Translations under genes and position numbers: made by a program
Notes under the pieces: model-generated
What the model saw: the letters and a program-made list of their open reading frames with translations, nothing else
Database searches by the model: none
Told to the model about the DNA's origin: nothing
Shown: one piece after another, positions 28,236 to 35,062 of the stretch
How the letters are laid out: each line of letters begins with the position of its first letter
Numbering within the stretch: position 1 is the first letter of the stretch
Assembly: GCF_014655295.1 (NCBI RefSeq)
Contig: NZ_BNBI01000013.1
Span: 170,251 to 234,250, forward strand
Reading direction: 5' to 3'
DNA from: Streptomyces fumanus
Lineage (GTDB): Bacteria > Actinomycetota > Actinomycetes > Streptomycetales > Streptomycetaceae
Length of the DNA: 64,000 nt

Positions 28236-28566
28236 GTGATCCTCCGCGGAAGACGCCCCGGGTCCCGTCCCCGGTGGATCGGCGAGAAAGCGCCTCCCTG
28301 GAAAGACCCTCAGTTGCGGTGGCGGGGGCCGCATGTCGGCGCTGGTCCGTCCTGGTGAGCGCGTGTCCCGCGGCGGCGCCCGGGAGCCGATATCGCCGCA
28401 GGTCACGGTCGGTCGGAAAGGTTGCGGCAAGCGCGCCTCGGATGGCGCACCCGGCGGGCGGGGCCACCCGTTCGCATCCGCCCCGTCGCCGGTCGGCCAC
28501 GCGGCACTTAGCGTGCTGCGTAGGCGCGAACGACAGGGCGACGGCCCTGTCGAGAGGGGATGGCGA
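28236..28566. other. Gene-free divergent promoter region
   Basis: This 331-bp gap separates the divergent anchored-protein gene and the sortase gene. The only structure seen is an imperfect hairpin GCGGCAC/GTGCTGC around 28500-28520, near the sequence TTAGCGTGCTGCGTAGGC. No open frame of convincing codon use, repeat or known riboswitch is seen. Confidence 0.4.
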
Positions 28567-29232
28567 ATGTCTGCGTCCGAGCTGGCCGAAGAGGAGGAGC
28601 GGCGCGGGAAGCGCGCTCCCTGGGGCGTCATAGCGCTGGTTCTGCTGACCGGCCTGGCGCTCATCCGCAACGGCTCGGGGGAATTCGACGTGGGCCCGCC
28701 CCAGCCGGCCTCGGCCGCCGCCTCGGACACCCGGCGGGCCGGGACCGGCCCGGTCGTCGAGGCCGTCCGGCCGCTGCCGTACGCGGTGCCGGCCCGGGTG
28801 CGGATCGAGGCGATCCAGGTGGACGCGCCGGTGATGCCGGTCGGTCTGGACGCGGACGGCTGGGTGGGGGCGCCGCCGCCGGAGGACCCGAACCTGGCGG
28901 GCTGGTTCAGCGGCGCGGTGTCGCCCGGGGAGAAGGGCACCGCGGTCGTGGTCGGGCACGTCGACAACAAGCAGGGCCCGGCCGTCTTCTACGGCCTCGG
29001 GGCACTCAAGAAGGGCAACAGCGTCGAGGTCGCCCGCGAGGACGGGAAGACCGCGGTGTTCGAGGTGTACGGCGTCGAGGTCTTCGCCAAGGACGACTTC
29101 CCCGGCGACCGGGTGTACGGCTCGAAGGGCGCCCCCGAACTGCGGGTCATCACCTGCGGCGGCGGATTCTCCAAGCAGAACGGCTACGCGGGGAACGTCG
29201 TCGCCTTCGCCCGCCTGACCGGGGTCCGCTGA
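28567..29232 (+). CDS. Class F sortase
   Basis: 221 residues. An N-terminal membrane helix (WGVIALVLLTGLALI, about 19-33) is followed by a linker and the sortase beta-barrel. Catalytic residues are His131 in VVVGHVDN and Cys197 in RVITCGG; an Arg in VAFARL (216) may complete the set. The VPARVRIEAIQVDAPVMPVGLDADG opening is typical of the actinobacterial class F group. Sortases cleave a C-terminal sorting signal and attach the protein to the cell wall. The two neighbouring anchored proteins (27016, 27750) are the likely local substrates, by inference. ATG 28567 has GAGAGGGGA upstream. Confidence 0.88.
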   Translation: MSASELAEEEERRGKRAPWGVIALVLLTGLALIRNGSGEFDVGPPQPASAAASDTRRAGTGPVVEAVRPLPYAVPARVRIEAIQVDAPVMPVGLDADGWVGAPPPEDPNLAGWFSGAVSPGEKGTAVVVGHVDNKQGPAVFYGLGALKKGNSVEVAREDGKTAVFEVYGVEVFAKDDFPGDRVYGSKGAPELRVITCGGGFSKQNGYAGNVVAFARLTGVR

Positions 29233-29265
29233 GCGCAGCCCCCGGCCGGGCGGCCCGCGAGCGGC

Positions 29266-30096
29266 TCACGCAGGTCCCCGCCGGGGCACGGTGAGGTGGT
29301 AGCCGGAGTCCAGCAGCCCGGGCAGATAGGAGCGCAGGGCGCGCACGCTCTGCGAACGGTCGCCCCCGGCGTCGTGCGAGAGCACCACGACGCCGGGGGC
29401 GGCGCCGTCCTCGACCCGGTCGACGATGGTCCGGGTGCCCGGCTCGGTCCAGTCCAGGGTGTCGACGGTCCAGGCGAGCGGCTCCATGCCGAGTTCGGCG
29501 CCGAGCTGGAACGCGGCCCGGTTCCACGCCCCGTACGGCGCCCGGAACCAGCGGGGCGGCTCCCCGTAGGCGCGGTCGACGATCTCGCTGGTGCGTTCCA
29601 TCTCGCGGCGGATGCGGCGCCGGCCGAGGCGGGTGAGCAGGGGGTGGGACCAGGTGTGGTTGCCGACCACGTGCCCCTCGTCGGCCATCCGGGCCAGCAG
29701 GTCCCGGTTGTTCTCGGCCATCTCCCCGCACACGAAGAACATGGCGCGGACGTCGTAGCGGGCGAGGGTGTCGAGGATGCCGGGGGTGTAGCGGGGGTCG
29801 GGTCCGTCGTCGAAGGTCAGCACCATGGTGCGGCCGGGTGCGGGGACGTGCAGCAGCGGCTCGCGGCGTACCGGGGTGCGGGCGGGCGCGGCGCCCGGGG
29901 GGCCGTATCCGGTCAGGGGCCGGAGCCGGTAGGCGGAGGGCTGGACGGCGCGGTGCGGCCGGGGGCCGGGGGCGGGGGGCCGGACCGGCTCGCGTGCCGG
30001 GACCGTCCCCAGCGCGACGGCGGTGCCGGCCGCCCCCACGGCGGCGGCGCCGGCGAGCAGGGCGCGGCGCCGCGTGAGCAACTGATCCTTCGTCAT
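29266..30096 (-). CDS. Secreted polysaccharide deacetylase (CE4/NodB family)
   Basis: 276 residues. The N-terminus LLTRRRALLAGAAAVGAAG is a twin-arginine-like signal. The NodB domain (about 90-270) shows motif 1 TFDDGPD (Asp96, Asp97), motif 2 NHTWSHP (His147 and His151, metal ligands), motif 3 RAPYGAWN, motif 4 DTLDWTEPG and motif 5 VVLSHDAGG. All metal and catalytic residues are present. Likely substrates are peptidoglycan, chitin or another N-acetylated glycan of the wall. It faces the sortase gene, ending 33 bp from its stop. Confidence 0.92.
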   Translation of the reverse strand: MTKDQLLTRRRALLAGAAAVGAAGTAVALGTVPAREPVRPPAPGPRPHRAVQPSAYRLRPLTGYGPPGAAPARTPVRREPLLHVPAPGRTMVLTFDDGPDPRYTPGILDTLARYDVRAMFFVCGEMAENNRDLLARMADEGHVVGNHTWSHPLLTRLGRRRIRREMERTSEIVDRAYGEPPRWFRAPYGAWNRAAFQLGAELGMEPLAWTVDTLDWTEPGTRTIVDRVEDGAAPGVVVLSHDAGGDRSQSVRALRSYLPGLLDSGYHLTVPRRGPA

Positions 30097-30236
30097 GACT
30101 CATCAGTCGCCCGGTGGCGGCCCGACCCACCAGTACGGCACCGGGGCGGCGGCACGATTACACCCGCCCGGCCCAGCAGCGGGGTCCCGGCGGTCCGGGG
30201 GCGGCGGCCCGCAGGCGTTCCGATAGCCTCCCTGAC

Positions 30237-30701
30237 GTGACGGAACAGCAGCACTCCTCTCAGTTCGAACGCGGCACCGACGGGCCGAAGGTGATCGTGG
30301 TCGGCGTGGACGGCTCCGCCTCCTCGCTGCGCGCCGCGGCCTACGCGGGCGGTCTGGCCCGGCGGCAGGGGGCGCTGCTGGCCCTGGTGTACGTGCAGCC
30401 GGTGATGGCGGCGGGGGCGGCGCTGGGGGCGCCGGTGGCGGAGACCACCGACGAGATCGCCGAGGAGCTGGTGGCGCAGATCCGGGAGGCGGCCGAGCGG
30501 GCCAAGGGGATATTCGAGGTGCGCTGGGAGTTCCACACCTTCCGCGGGGACCCCTACAACGGGCTGGTGCGGGCGGCCGATGAGCTGACGGCGGACGCCG
30601 TGGTGGTGGGCGCCTCGGAGCAGGCCGGGCACCGGCTCGTCGGGTCGGTGGCGGTGCGGCTGGTGAAGACGGGGCGCTGGCCGGTCACGGTGGTGCCGTA
30701 G
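30237..30701 (+). CDS. Universal stress protein UspA family
   Basis: 154 residues from GTG 30237. The UspA fold is shown by KVIVVGVDGSASSLRAAAYAGGLARRQ (residues about 18-44), LLALVYVQPV, and the C-terminal nucleotide-loop region DAVVVGASEQAGHRLVGSVAVRLVKTGRWPVTVVP. The G-x2-G-x9-G(S) ATP motif is only partly matched, since the second Gly falls later. A single-domain Usp; function is general stress or resistance-related. Convergent with the CapA-like gene, 24 bp apart. Confidence 0.85.
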   Translation: MTEQQHSSQFERGTDGPKVIVVGVDGSASSLRAAAYAGGLARRQGALLALVYVQPVMAAGAALGAPVAETTDEIAEELVAQIREAAERAKGIFEVRWEFHTFRGDPYNGLVRAADELTADAVVVGASEQAGHRLVGSVAVRLVKTGRWPVTVVP

Positions 30702-30725
30702 GGCGGGTCCGGGGGCGCCCGTGCG

Positions 30726-31877
30726 CTACTGCCCCATCAGCAGGCCGTCCTGGGCGGCGCCGCGGGCGAGGACCACGTCCCGGATGCGGTCGCGCACGGC
30801 GCGCAGGTCGGCGCCGGCGGCGATCGCGCGGTTGAGGTTCACCACCCGGCCGGCGTCGACGTCGAAGAGGTGCGGGACGAACTCGGCCCGGGTGACCTGC
30901 CAGCGTCCGCCGGGCCGGGCGGGCGGGGAGAAGGTGAAGCGGCCCAGCGTGGACTGGTTGCCGCGCGGGTCGCGCAGCCCCTGGTCGTTGATCATCTCGC
31001 TGGCGATCTGGTCGCCCATCCCGTAGACCACCCAGGTGCCGTTGACCTTCTCGTACGCCTGCGGGACATGGGCGTGGGTGCCGATGATCAGGTCGATGTC
31101 GGGGCGGCCGGCGGTGCGGGCGGCGGTGAGGGAGGCGGCCAGGGCGGTCTGCTGTTCGTCGGGGGCGTCCTGCCACTCGGTGCCCCAGTGCAGGGAGACC
31201 ACGACCACGTCGGCGCCGGCCGCGCGGGCGGCCCGGGCGTCGGCGAGGACGCGCGGCTCGTCGGTGATGTTCACCGCCCACGGCCGGTCCTCGGGCGGGT
31301 CGGCGGAGTTGACGCCGTAGGTGTAGGCGAGGTGGGCGACCCGGGCGCCCTGGGCGCGCAGCACGGTGACGGTGCGGGCCTCCTCCTCGGTGCGCGCGGT
31401 TCCGGCGTGCCGCAGGCCGGCCCGGTCCAGGGCGTCCAGGGTGCGGCGGATGCCGTCGGTGCCGTCGTCGAGGCTGTGGTTGGAGGCGGTGGAGCAGCCG
31501 TCGTAGCCGGTGGCGGCGAGGCCGGCGGCGACCTCGGGCGGGGACTTGAACAGGGGGTAGCCGGAGTAGTCGCCGTCGGCGCCGTAGACGGTCTCCATGT
31601 GGCACAGGGCGAGGTCGGCGCGGGCGACGACGGGGGCGGCGCCGGCCAGCATGGGGCGGAAGTCGTGGCCGGCGCCGCCGCCGTCGAAGCGGGCCCGTTC
31701 GATGATGGAGGCGTGCGGGAGCACATCGCCGGAGGCGACCAGGGTGAAGGCGCCGGTCGCGGTGCGGGAGGGGGCCGGGCGGCCGGGCGGCGGCTCCTCG
31801 CCGCGGGCCTGGCAGGCGGCGCCCGCGGCGAGGACGACGGTCAGGGCCAGGGCCGCCTGCCGACTGCGTGTGATCAT
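30726..31877 (-). CDS. CapA-family lipoprotein (poly-gamma-glutamate synthesis-like metallophosphatase fold)
   Basis: 383 residues. The signal peptide ends at AGAA|C (Cys22), a plausible lipobox. The CapA/PGA_cap domain begins TLVASGDVLPHASI and continues with LALCHMETVYG, YDGCSTASNHSLDDGTDGIRRTLDALDRAG, VVVVSLHWGTEWQDAPDEQQ and IIGTHAHVPQAYEKVNGTWVVYGMG. These are the metal-binding motifs (D, N-H, H, G-H-H-like) of the calcineurin-like fold. CapA helps poly-gamma-glutamate polymerisation or anchoring in Bacillus. No capB/capC genes are near, so the role here is open. Divergent from the ECF sigma gene. Confidence 0.87.
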   Translation of the reverse strand: MITRSRQAALALTVVLAAGAACQARGEEPPPGRPAPSRTATGAFTLVASGDVLPHASIIERARFDGGGAGHDFRPMLAGAAPVVARADLALCHMETVYGADGDYSGYPLFKSPPEVAAGLAATGYDGCSTASNHSLDDGTDGIRRTLDALDRAGLRHAGTARTEEEARTVTVLRAQGARVAHLAYTYGVNSADPPEDRPWAVNITDEPRVLADARAARAAGADVVVVSLHWGTEWQDAPDEQQTALAASLTAARTAGRPDIDLIIGTHAHVPQAYEKVNGTWVVYGMGDQIASEMINDQGLRDPRGNQSTLGRFTFSPPARPGGRWQVTRAEFVPHLFDVDAGRVVNLNRAIAAGADLRAVRDRIRDVVLARGAAQDGLLMGQ

Positions 31878-31918
31878 CCGTTCACCCCGATGTGGTCCAA
31901 CAGCATGATTAGTCGCAT

Positions 31919-31936
31919 TTACCCACAAACAGGTAA
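31919..31936. promoter_or_regulatory. Inverted repeat between capA-like and ECF sigma genes
   Basis: TTACC (31919-31923) and GGTAA (31932-31936) are inverted around 8 bases in an unusually AT-rich part of the 228-bp divergent gap (31878-32105). This is a candidate regulator site 42 bp upstream of the CapA-like gene. Confidence 0.3.
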
Positions 31937-32105
31937 GGGTGCGTCAGGCGTCCCACGCGGCTGCGACACGCGCATTGGTCCGTCCGGTACCGCCGCAGGG
32001 GGTCCGCGACCGTTCGTCGGACCGTTCGCCGACGCGATCGACCGTCCGTCGCACGCCCGTGCGCGCACCCTGTCCCCGACCGGTCCCCTGCGATGCCATA
32101 CGGCC

Positions 32106-32651
32106 ATGACGGCCGGAACCACCCTCCCCGAACGGACGACCGCCGAGCACGAGCTGGCCGCGCTCCAGCGTGAGCACGGCAGGCCGCTGTTCGCACTGCT
32201 GCTGCGGCTGTGCGACGGCGACCGGCAGCGCGCCGAGGACCTCGTGCAGGAGACCCTCGTACGCGCCTGGCAACACCCCGAGGCGCTCCGCGCGGACGGC
32301 TTCGACTCCGTACGGCCCTGGCTGCTCACCGTGGCCCGGCGGCTGGCGATCGACGCGCGCCGGGCCCGGCAGGCACGCCCCGCCGAGGTCGGCGACGCGG
32401 TCCTGGAGCACGCCCCGGTCTGCGCCGACCACGCCGAGCGGGCCGCCGCCGCGCTCGATGTGCGCGAGGCTGTGAAGACTCTCACGCCCGAGCACCGCGA
32501 CGTCCTGGTGCTCGTGTACTTCCGGGGGGCCAGTGTGGCGGAGGCCGCCGCGGCGCTCGGCATCCCGCCCGGTACCGTGAAGTCCCGTGCGTACTACGCG
32601 TTGCGCGCCCTGCGCAGAGTGTTGCCGGGATACGCCGCCGACCTGCGCTGA
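32106..32651 (+). CDS. ECF-type RNA polymerase sigma factor
   Basis: 181 residues. Region 2 (about 20-90) shows LFALLLRLCDGDRQRAEDLVQETLVRAWQHPEAL and RPWLLTVARRLAIDARRARQ. Region 4 (about 120-175) shows LTPEHRDVLVLVYFRGASVAEAAAALGIPPGTVKSRAYYALRALR. These match the SigL/SigK-like group that pairs with zinc-finger anti-sigma factors. Such an anti-sigma gene lies 845 bp downstream (33496) with one unknown gene between. ATG 32106 is the first in-frame start that matches the family. Confidence 0.92.
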   Translation: MTAGTTLPERTTAEHELAALQREHGRPLFALLLRLCDGDRQRAEDLVQETLVRAWQHPEALRADGFDSVRPWLLTVARRLAIDARRARQARPAEVGDAVLEHAPVCADHAERAAAALDVREAVKTLTPEHRDVLVLVYFRGASVAEAAAALGIPPGTVKSRAYYALRALRRVLPGYAADLR

Positions 32652-32797
32652 AACCGACGGCTCGGTCAAGCCTCCGTAAAGCGCCTTGCCGTGGACCCCC
32701 GTCGGGTAATCGGCTGTCCTCATCCGTGTTCCGGACGGGGTCCTCGGCAGGGCCCGGGGTGGGGCGAGGCGCACGCACCGGAGGAAGGCAGGAAGGG

Positions 32798-33301
32798 ATG
32801 CTGGACAGAGGTCGAGAGGGCACGGACGGCGGCGGCGCCGGGGGACTGACCGTGCCGATGGCGTGGCTGTACGCCGAGTACATCGCCGACGAGCTGCTGC
32901 GCAGCGGCGACCTGATGCCGCCGACGTCCTTCGAGTTCCGGGCCGGCCGGGACGCGCTGGCCCTGACCGTCTTCCTGTCCGACACCGGCGGCGAGCTGTG
33001 CGGCGTCGAGGTCGTCTCCCGGCTGGAGACCTGGCTCTCCCTGACCGCCTACGACCAGCCCTGGCAGGAGTGGGTGCGCGAGAAGCTGGCCGAGACCTCC
33101 GCCGGCGGCGCCGGCCGGTCCGCCGCCGACCTGGAGCTGGCCCGCGCGGCCTGGCGGTGGCTGCGGGAGACCGAGCTGCTCGCCCCGGACCTCAACGCGG
33201 TGCCGGGCGGGGCCGGCGGCGAGGACGAGGGGCCCAAGGTGTGGACCCCGGCCTGGCAGTTGGGCCTGCCGCTCGGCCACCTCGCCATCCACCTGTTCTA
33301 G
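32798..33301 (+). CDS. Conserved hypothetical protein between sigma and anti-sigma genes
   Basis: 167 residues, not assigned to a family. No signal peptide or membrane segment is visible. It is acidic with regular codon use. Features are an N-terminal MAWLYAEYIADELLRSGDLMPP, a beta-rich centre SFEFRAGRDALALTVFLSDTGGELCGVEVVSRLETW, and a helical part DLELARAAWRWLRETELLAPDLN ending WQLGLPLGHLAIHLF. The ribosome-binding site GCAGGAAGG is good. It sits between an ECF sigma gene and a zinc-finger anti-sigma gene on the same strand, so it could belong to that regulatory unit. Function not inferred. Confidence 0.75.
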   Translation: MLDRGREGTDGGGAGGLTVPMAWLYAEYIADELLRSGDLMPPTSFEFRAGRDALALTVFLSDTGGELCGVEVVSRLETWLSLTAYDQPWQEWVREKLAETSAGGAGRSAADLELARAAWRWLRETELLAPDLNAVPGGAGGEDEGPKVWTPAWQLGLPLGHLAIHLF

Positions 33302-33340
33302 GGCTCCGCCCGGCGGGCGCTGCCCTCCCCCGGCCGCCGG

Positions 33341-33413
33341 GCCGCGCCCCGTCCGTGGGGCCGTTCCGCGTCCACGGGGGCCGCTCCCGGTCCACGGGGG
33401 TCGTTCCGCGTCC
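33341..33413. repeat. 20-bp imperfect tandem repeat
   Basis: About 3.6 units of 20 bases (33341-33360, 33361-33380, 33381-33400, then partial), best seen as CCGTTCCGCGTCCACGGGGG followed by CCGCTCCCGGTCCACGGGGG. It is located in the 194-bp gap between the hypothetical gene and the anti-sigma gene. Adjacent units touch with no spacers, so this is not a CRISPR array. Confidence 0.55.
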
Positions 33414-33495
33414 GGCTTGAGTGTTTCGGCCGTCCGCCGCGTACGGGTGGGAGCGGCGGTGGTCCCCCGCGCACCCGACGGCACGAGGATGCGGC

Positions 33496-34146
33496 ATGAG
33501 GTCCCTGGAGAGGCATCGCGACGCGGGCGCCTACGCGCTCGGTGTGCTCGGCGCGGCGGACGCGTTCCGCTTCGAGGACCACCTCATGGAGTGCCCCCGC
33601 TGCACCGTCGCGGTGACCGAGTTCGCGCCCACGGCCCGGCAGTTGCTGCTCTACCGGCGCGCGACACCGCGCTTCGCGCACCCGCCGGCCGCGCCCGGCG
33701 CCGGTCTGCTGGACCGGCTGGTGTCCGAGGTGGCGGCCCGCCGCCGGACCGCCCGCCGGGGGTTCCGGTACGCCGTGGCCGCCGCGGTCGTCTGCGCCGT
33801 CACCGCCCCCGCGGCGGCGCTGGTCGCGGCGGGCGGCGAGGAGCCGGTGCGGGTCACCGCGACGGACGCCCGGTCGGGGGTGTGGGCGCAGGTCACGGCG
33901 GTGGACGAGCCCTGGGGCAGCGGGGTGGCGGTACGGGTCCGGGACGCTGCGGGGCCGCGCGCCTGCCGCCTGGTCGCCGTCGGCCGCGACGGCTCCGAGG
34001 AGACGGTGGCGACCTGGCGGGTGCCCCGGCACGGCGCCCGGCCCGCCGAGGTGCGCGGCGGCGCCGCCCTGCACCCGGACCAGATCGCCCGTTACGAGGT
34101 GCGCACCTCCGCCGGACAACGCCTGGTCGCCCTCCCCGCGGGCTGA
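33496..34146 (+). CDS. Zinc-finger (zf-HC2) membrane anti-sigma factor
   Basis: 216 residues. The N-terminal anti-sigma domain has the ZAS motif: LERHRDAGAYALG with the metal His/Cys set in FEDHLMECPRC (HX3CX2C, about residues 30-38). A single membrane helix (GFRYAVAAAVVCAVTAPAAALVAAGG, about 92-115) leads to an extracytoplasmic beta-rich domain with VTATDARSGVWAQVTAVDEPWGSGVAVRV, the anti-sigma-K-type C-terminal domain. It would hold the ECF sigma factor encoded upstream at the membrane. It overlaps nothing and ends 10 bp from the converging glycosylase gene. Confidence 0.88.
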   Translation: MRSLERHRDAGAYALGVLGAADAFRFEDHLMECPRCTVAVTEFAPTARQLLLYRRATPRFAHPPAAPGAGLLDRLVSEVAARRRTARRGFRYAVAAAVVCAVTAPAAALVAAGGEEPVRVTATDARSGVWAQVTAVDEPWGSGVAVRVRDAAGPRACRLVAVGRDGSEETVATWRVPRHGARPAEVRGGAALHPDQIARYEVRTSAGQRLVALPAG

Positions 34147-34156
34147 GCGGCCGGGC

Positions 34157-35020
34157 TCACTTCAGCAGCCGGGACAGCCGCCGGTCGGCCAGCGGTCTGC
34201 CGCCGGTCTGGCAGGTCGGGCAGTACTGGAGCGAGGAGTCGCTGAAGGAGACCTCGCGGACGGTGTCGCCGCACACCGGGCAGGGCTCGCCGGTGCGGCC
34301 GTGCACCCGCAGGCCGCCCTTCTTCTCGGCCTTCAGCTTCCCGGCCGCCACGCCCCGGGAGCGCTCGACGGCCTCGGTGAGCGTGGCCCGCAGGGCCGCG
34401 TAGAGGGCGCCGGTCTCCTCGGGGGTGAGCGAGGCGGCCAGCTTGAAGGGGGACATCCGGGCGGCGTGCAGGATCTCGTCGCTGTAGGCGTTGCCGATGC
34501 CCGCGATCAGGCCCTGGTCGCGCAGGGCGCCCTTGAGCTGCCGCCGCTCGCCGCCGAGGAGGGCGGCGAACCGGGCCTCGTCGAAGTCGTCGGCGAGCGG
34601 GTCCGGGCCGAGCCGGGCCACCCCCGGCACCTCGCGCGGGTCCGTCACGACGTACACGGCGAGCCGTTTCTGCGTGCCCGCCTCGGTCAGGTCGAACCCG
34701 GCGCCGGTGGCGAGCGCCACGCGCAGGGCGAGGGGGCCCTTGCCGGGGCGGGGGACGCCGTCGGGCAGGCGGTCCTTCCACTGCAGCCAGCCCGCGCGGG
34801 CCAGGTGGGTCACCAGGCGGGGACCGCCGTCGGTCTCCACGTCGAGGAACTTGCCGTGCCGGTGCACGGCGGCGACGGTCCGGCCCTCCAGGGCGGCGGG
34901 CGGGGGGTCGTAGGTCTTCAGGACGCTGATCGCCACCGGCAGCACCCGGACGATCTCCTGGCCGGTGAGGTGCTCGGTCAGGAACTCCCGGAGCGCCTCG
35001 ACCTCGGGCAGTTCTGGCAT
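34157..35020 (-). CDS. Fpg/Nei-family DNA glycosylase
   Basis: 287 residues. The processed N-terminus would be PELPEVE, with Pro2 as Schiff-base nucleophile and Glu3 as acid. The beta-hairpin Lys is in RHGKFLDVE. The helix-two-turn-helix is LKGALRDQGLIAGIGNAYSDEILHAARMSP, and the C-terminal zinc finger is CPVCGDTVREV...YCPTCQ. Such enzymes excise oxidised purines or pyrimidines and nick the abasic site. Specificity (8-oxoguanine versus formamidopyrimidine or thymine glycol) cannot be assigned. The start matches the obligatory MPELPE. Confidence 0.93.
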   Translation of the reverse strand: MPELPEVEALREFLTEHLTGQEIVRVLPVAISVLKTYDPPPAALEGRTVAAVHRHGKFLDVETDGGPRLVTHLARAGWLQWKDRLPDGVPRPGKGPLALRVALATGAGFDLTEAGTQKRLAVYVVTDPREVPGVARLGPDPLADDFDEARFAALLGGERRQLKGALRDQGLIAGIGNAYSDEILHAARMSPFKLAASLTPEETGALYAALRATLTEAVERSRGVAAGKLKAEKKGGLRVHGRTGEPCPVCGDTVREVSFSDSSLQYCPTCQTGGRPLADRRLSRLLK

Positions 35021-35062
35021 ACGTCCAGGGTGCCACCCGGCGGCGCGACCGCACGGCGGGCC

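Noticed and set aside
33341..33413. Short tandem repeats considered as a CRISPR array
   Set aside because: Units of 20 bp abut without unique spacers, and no cas genes are present. The same holds for the arrays at 38745 and 62287.
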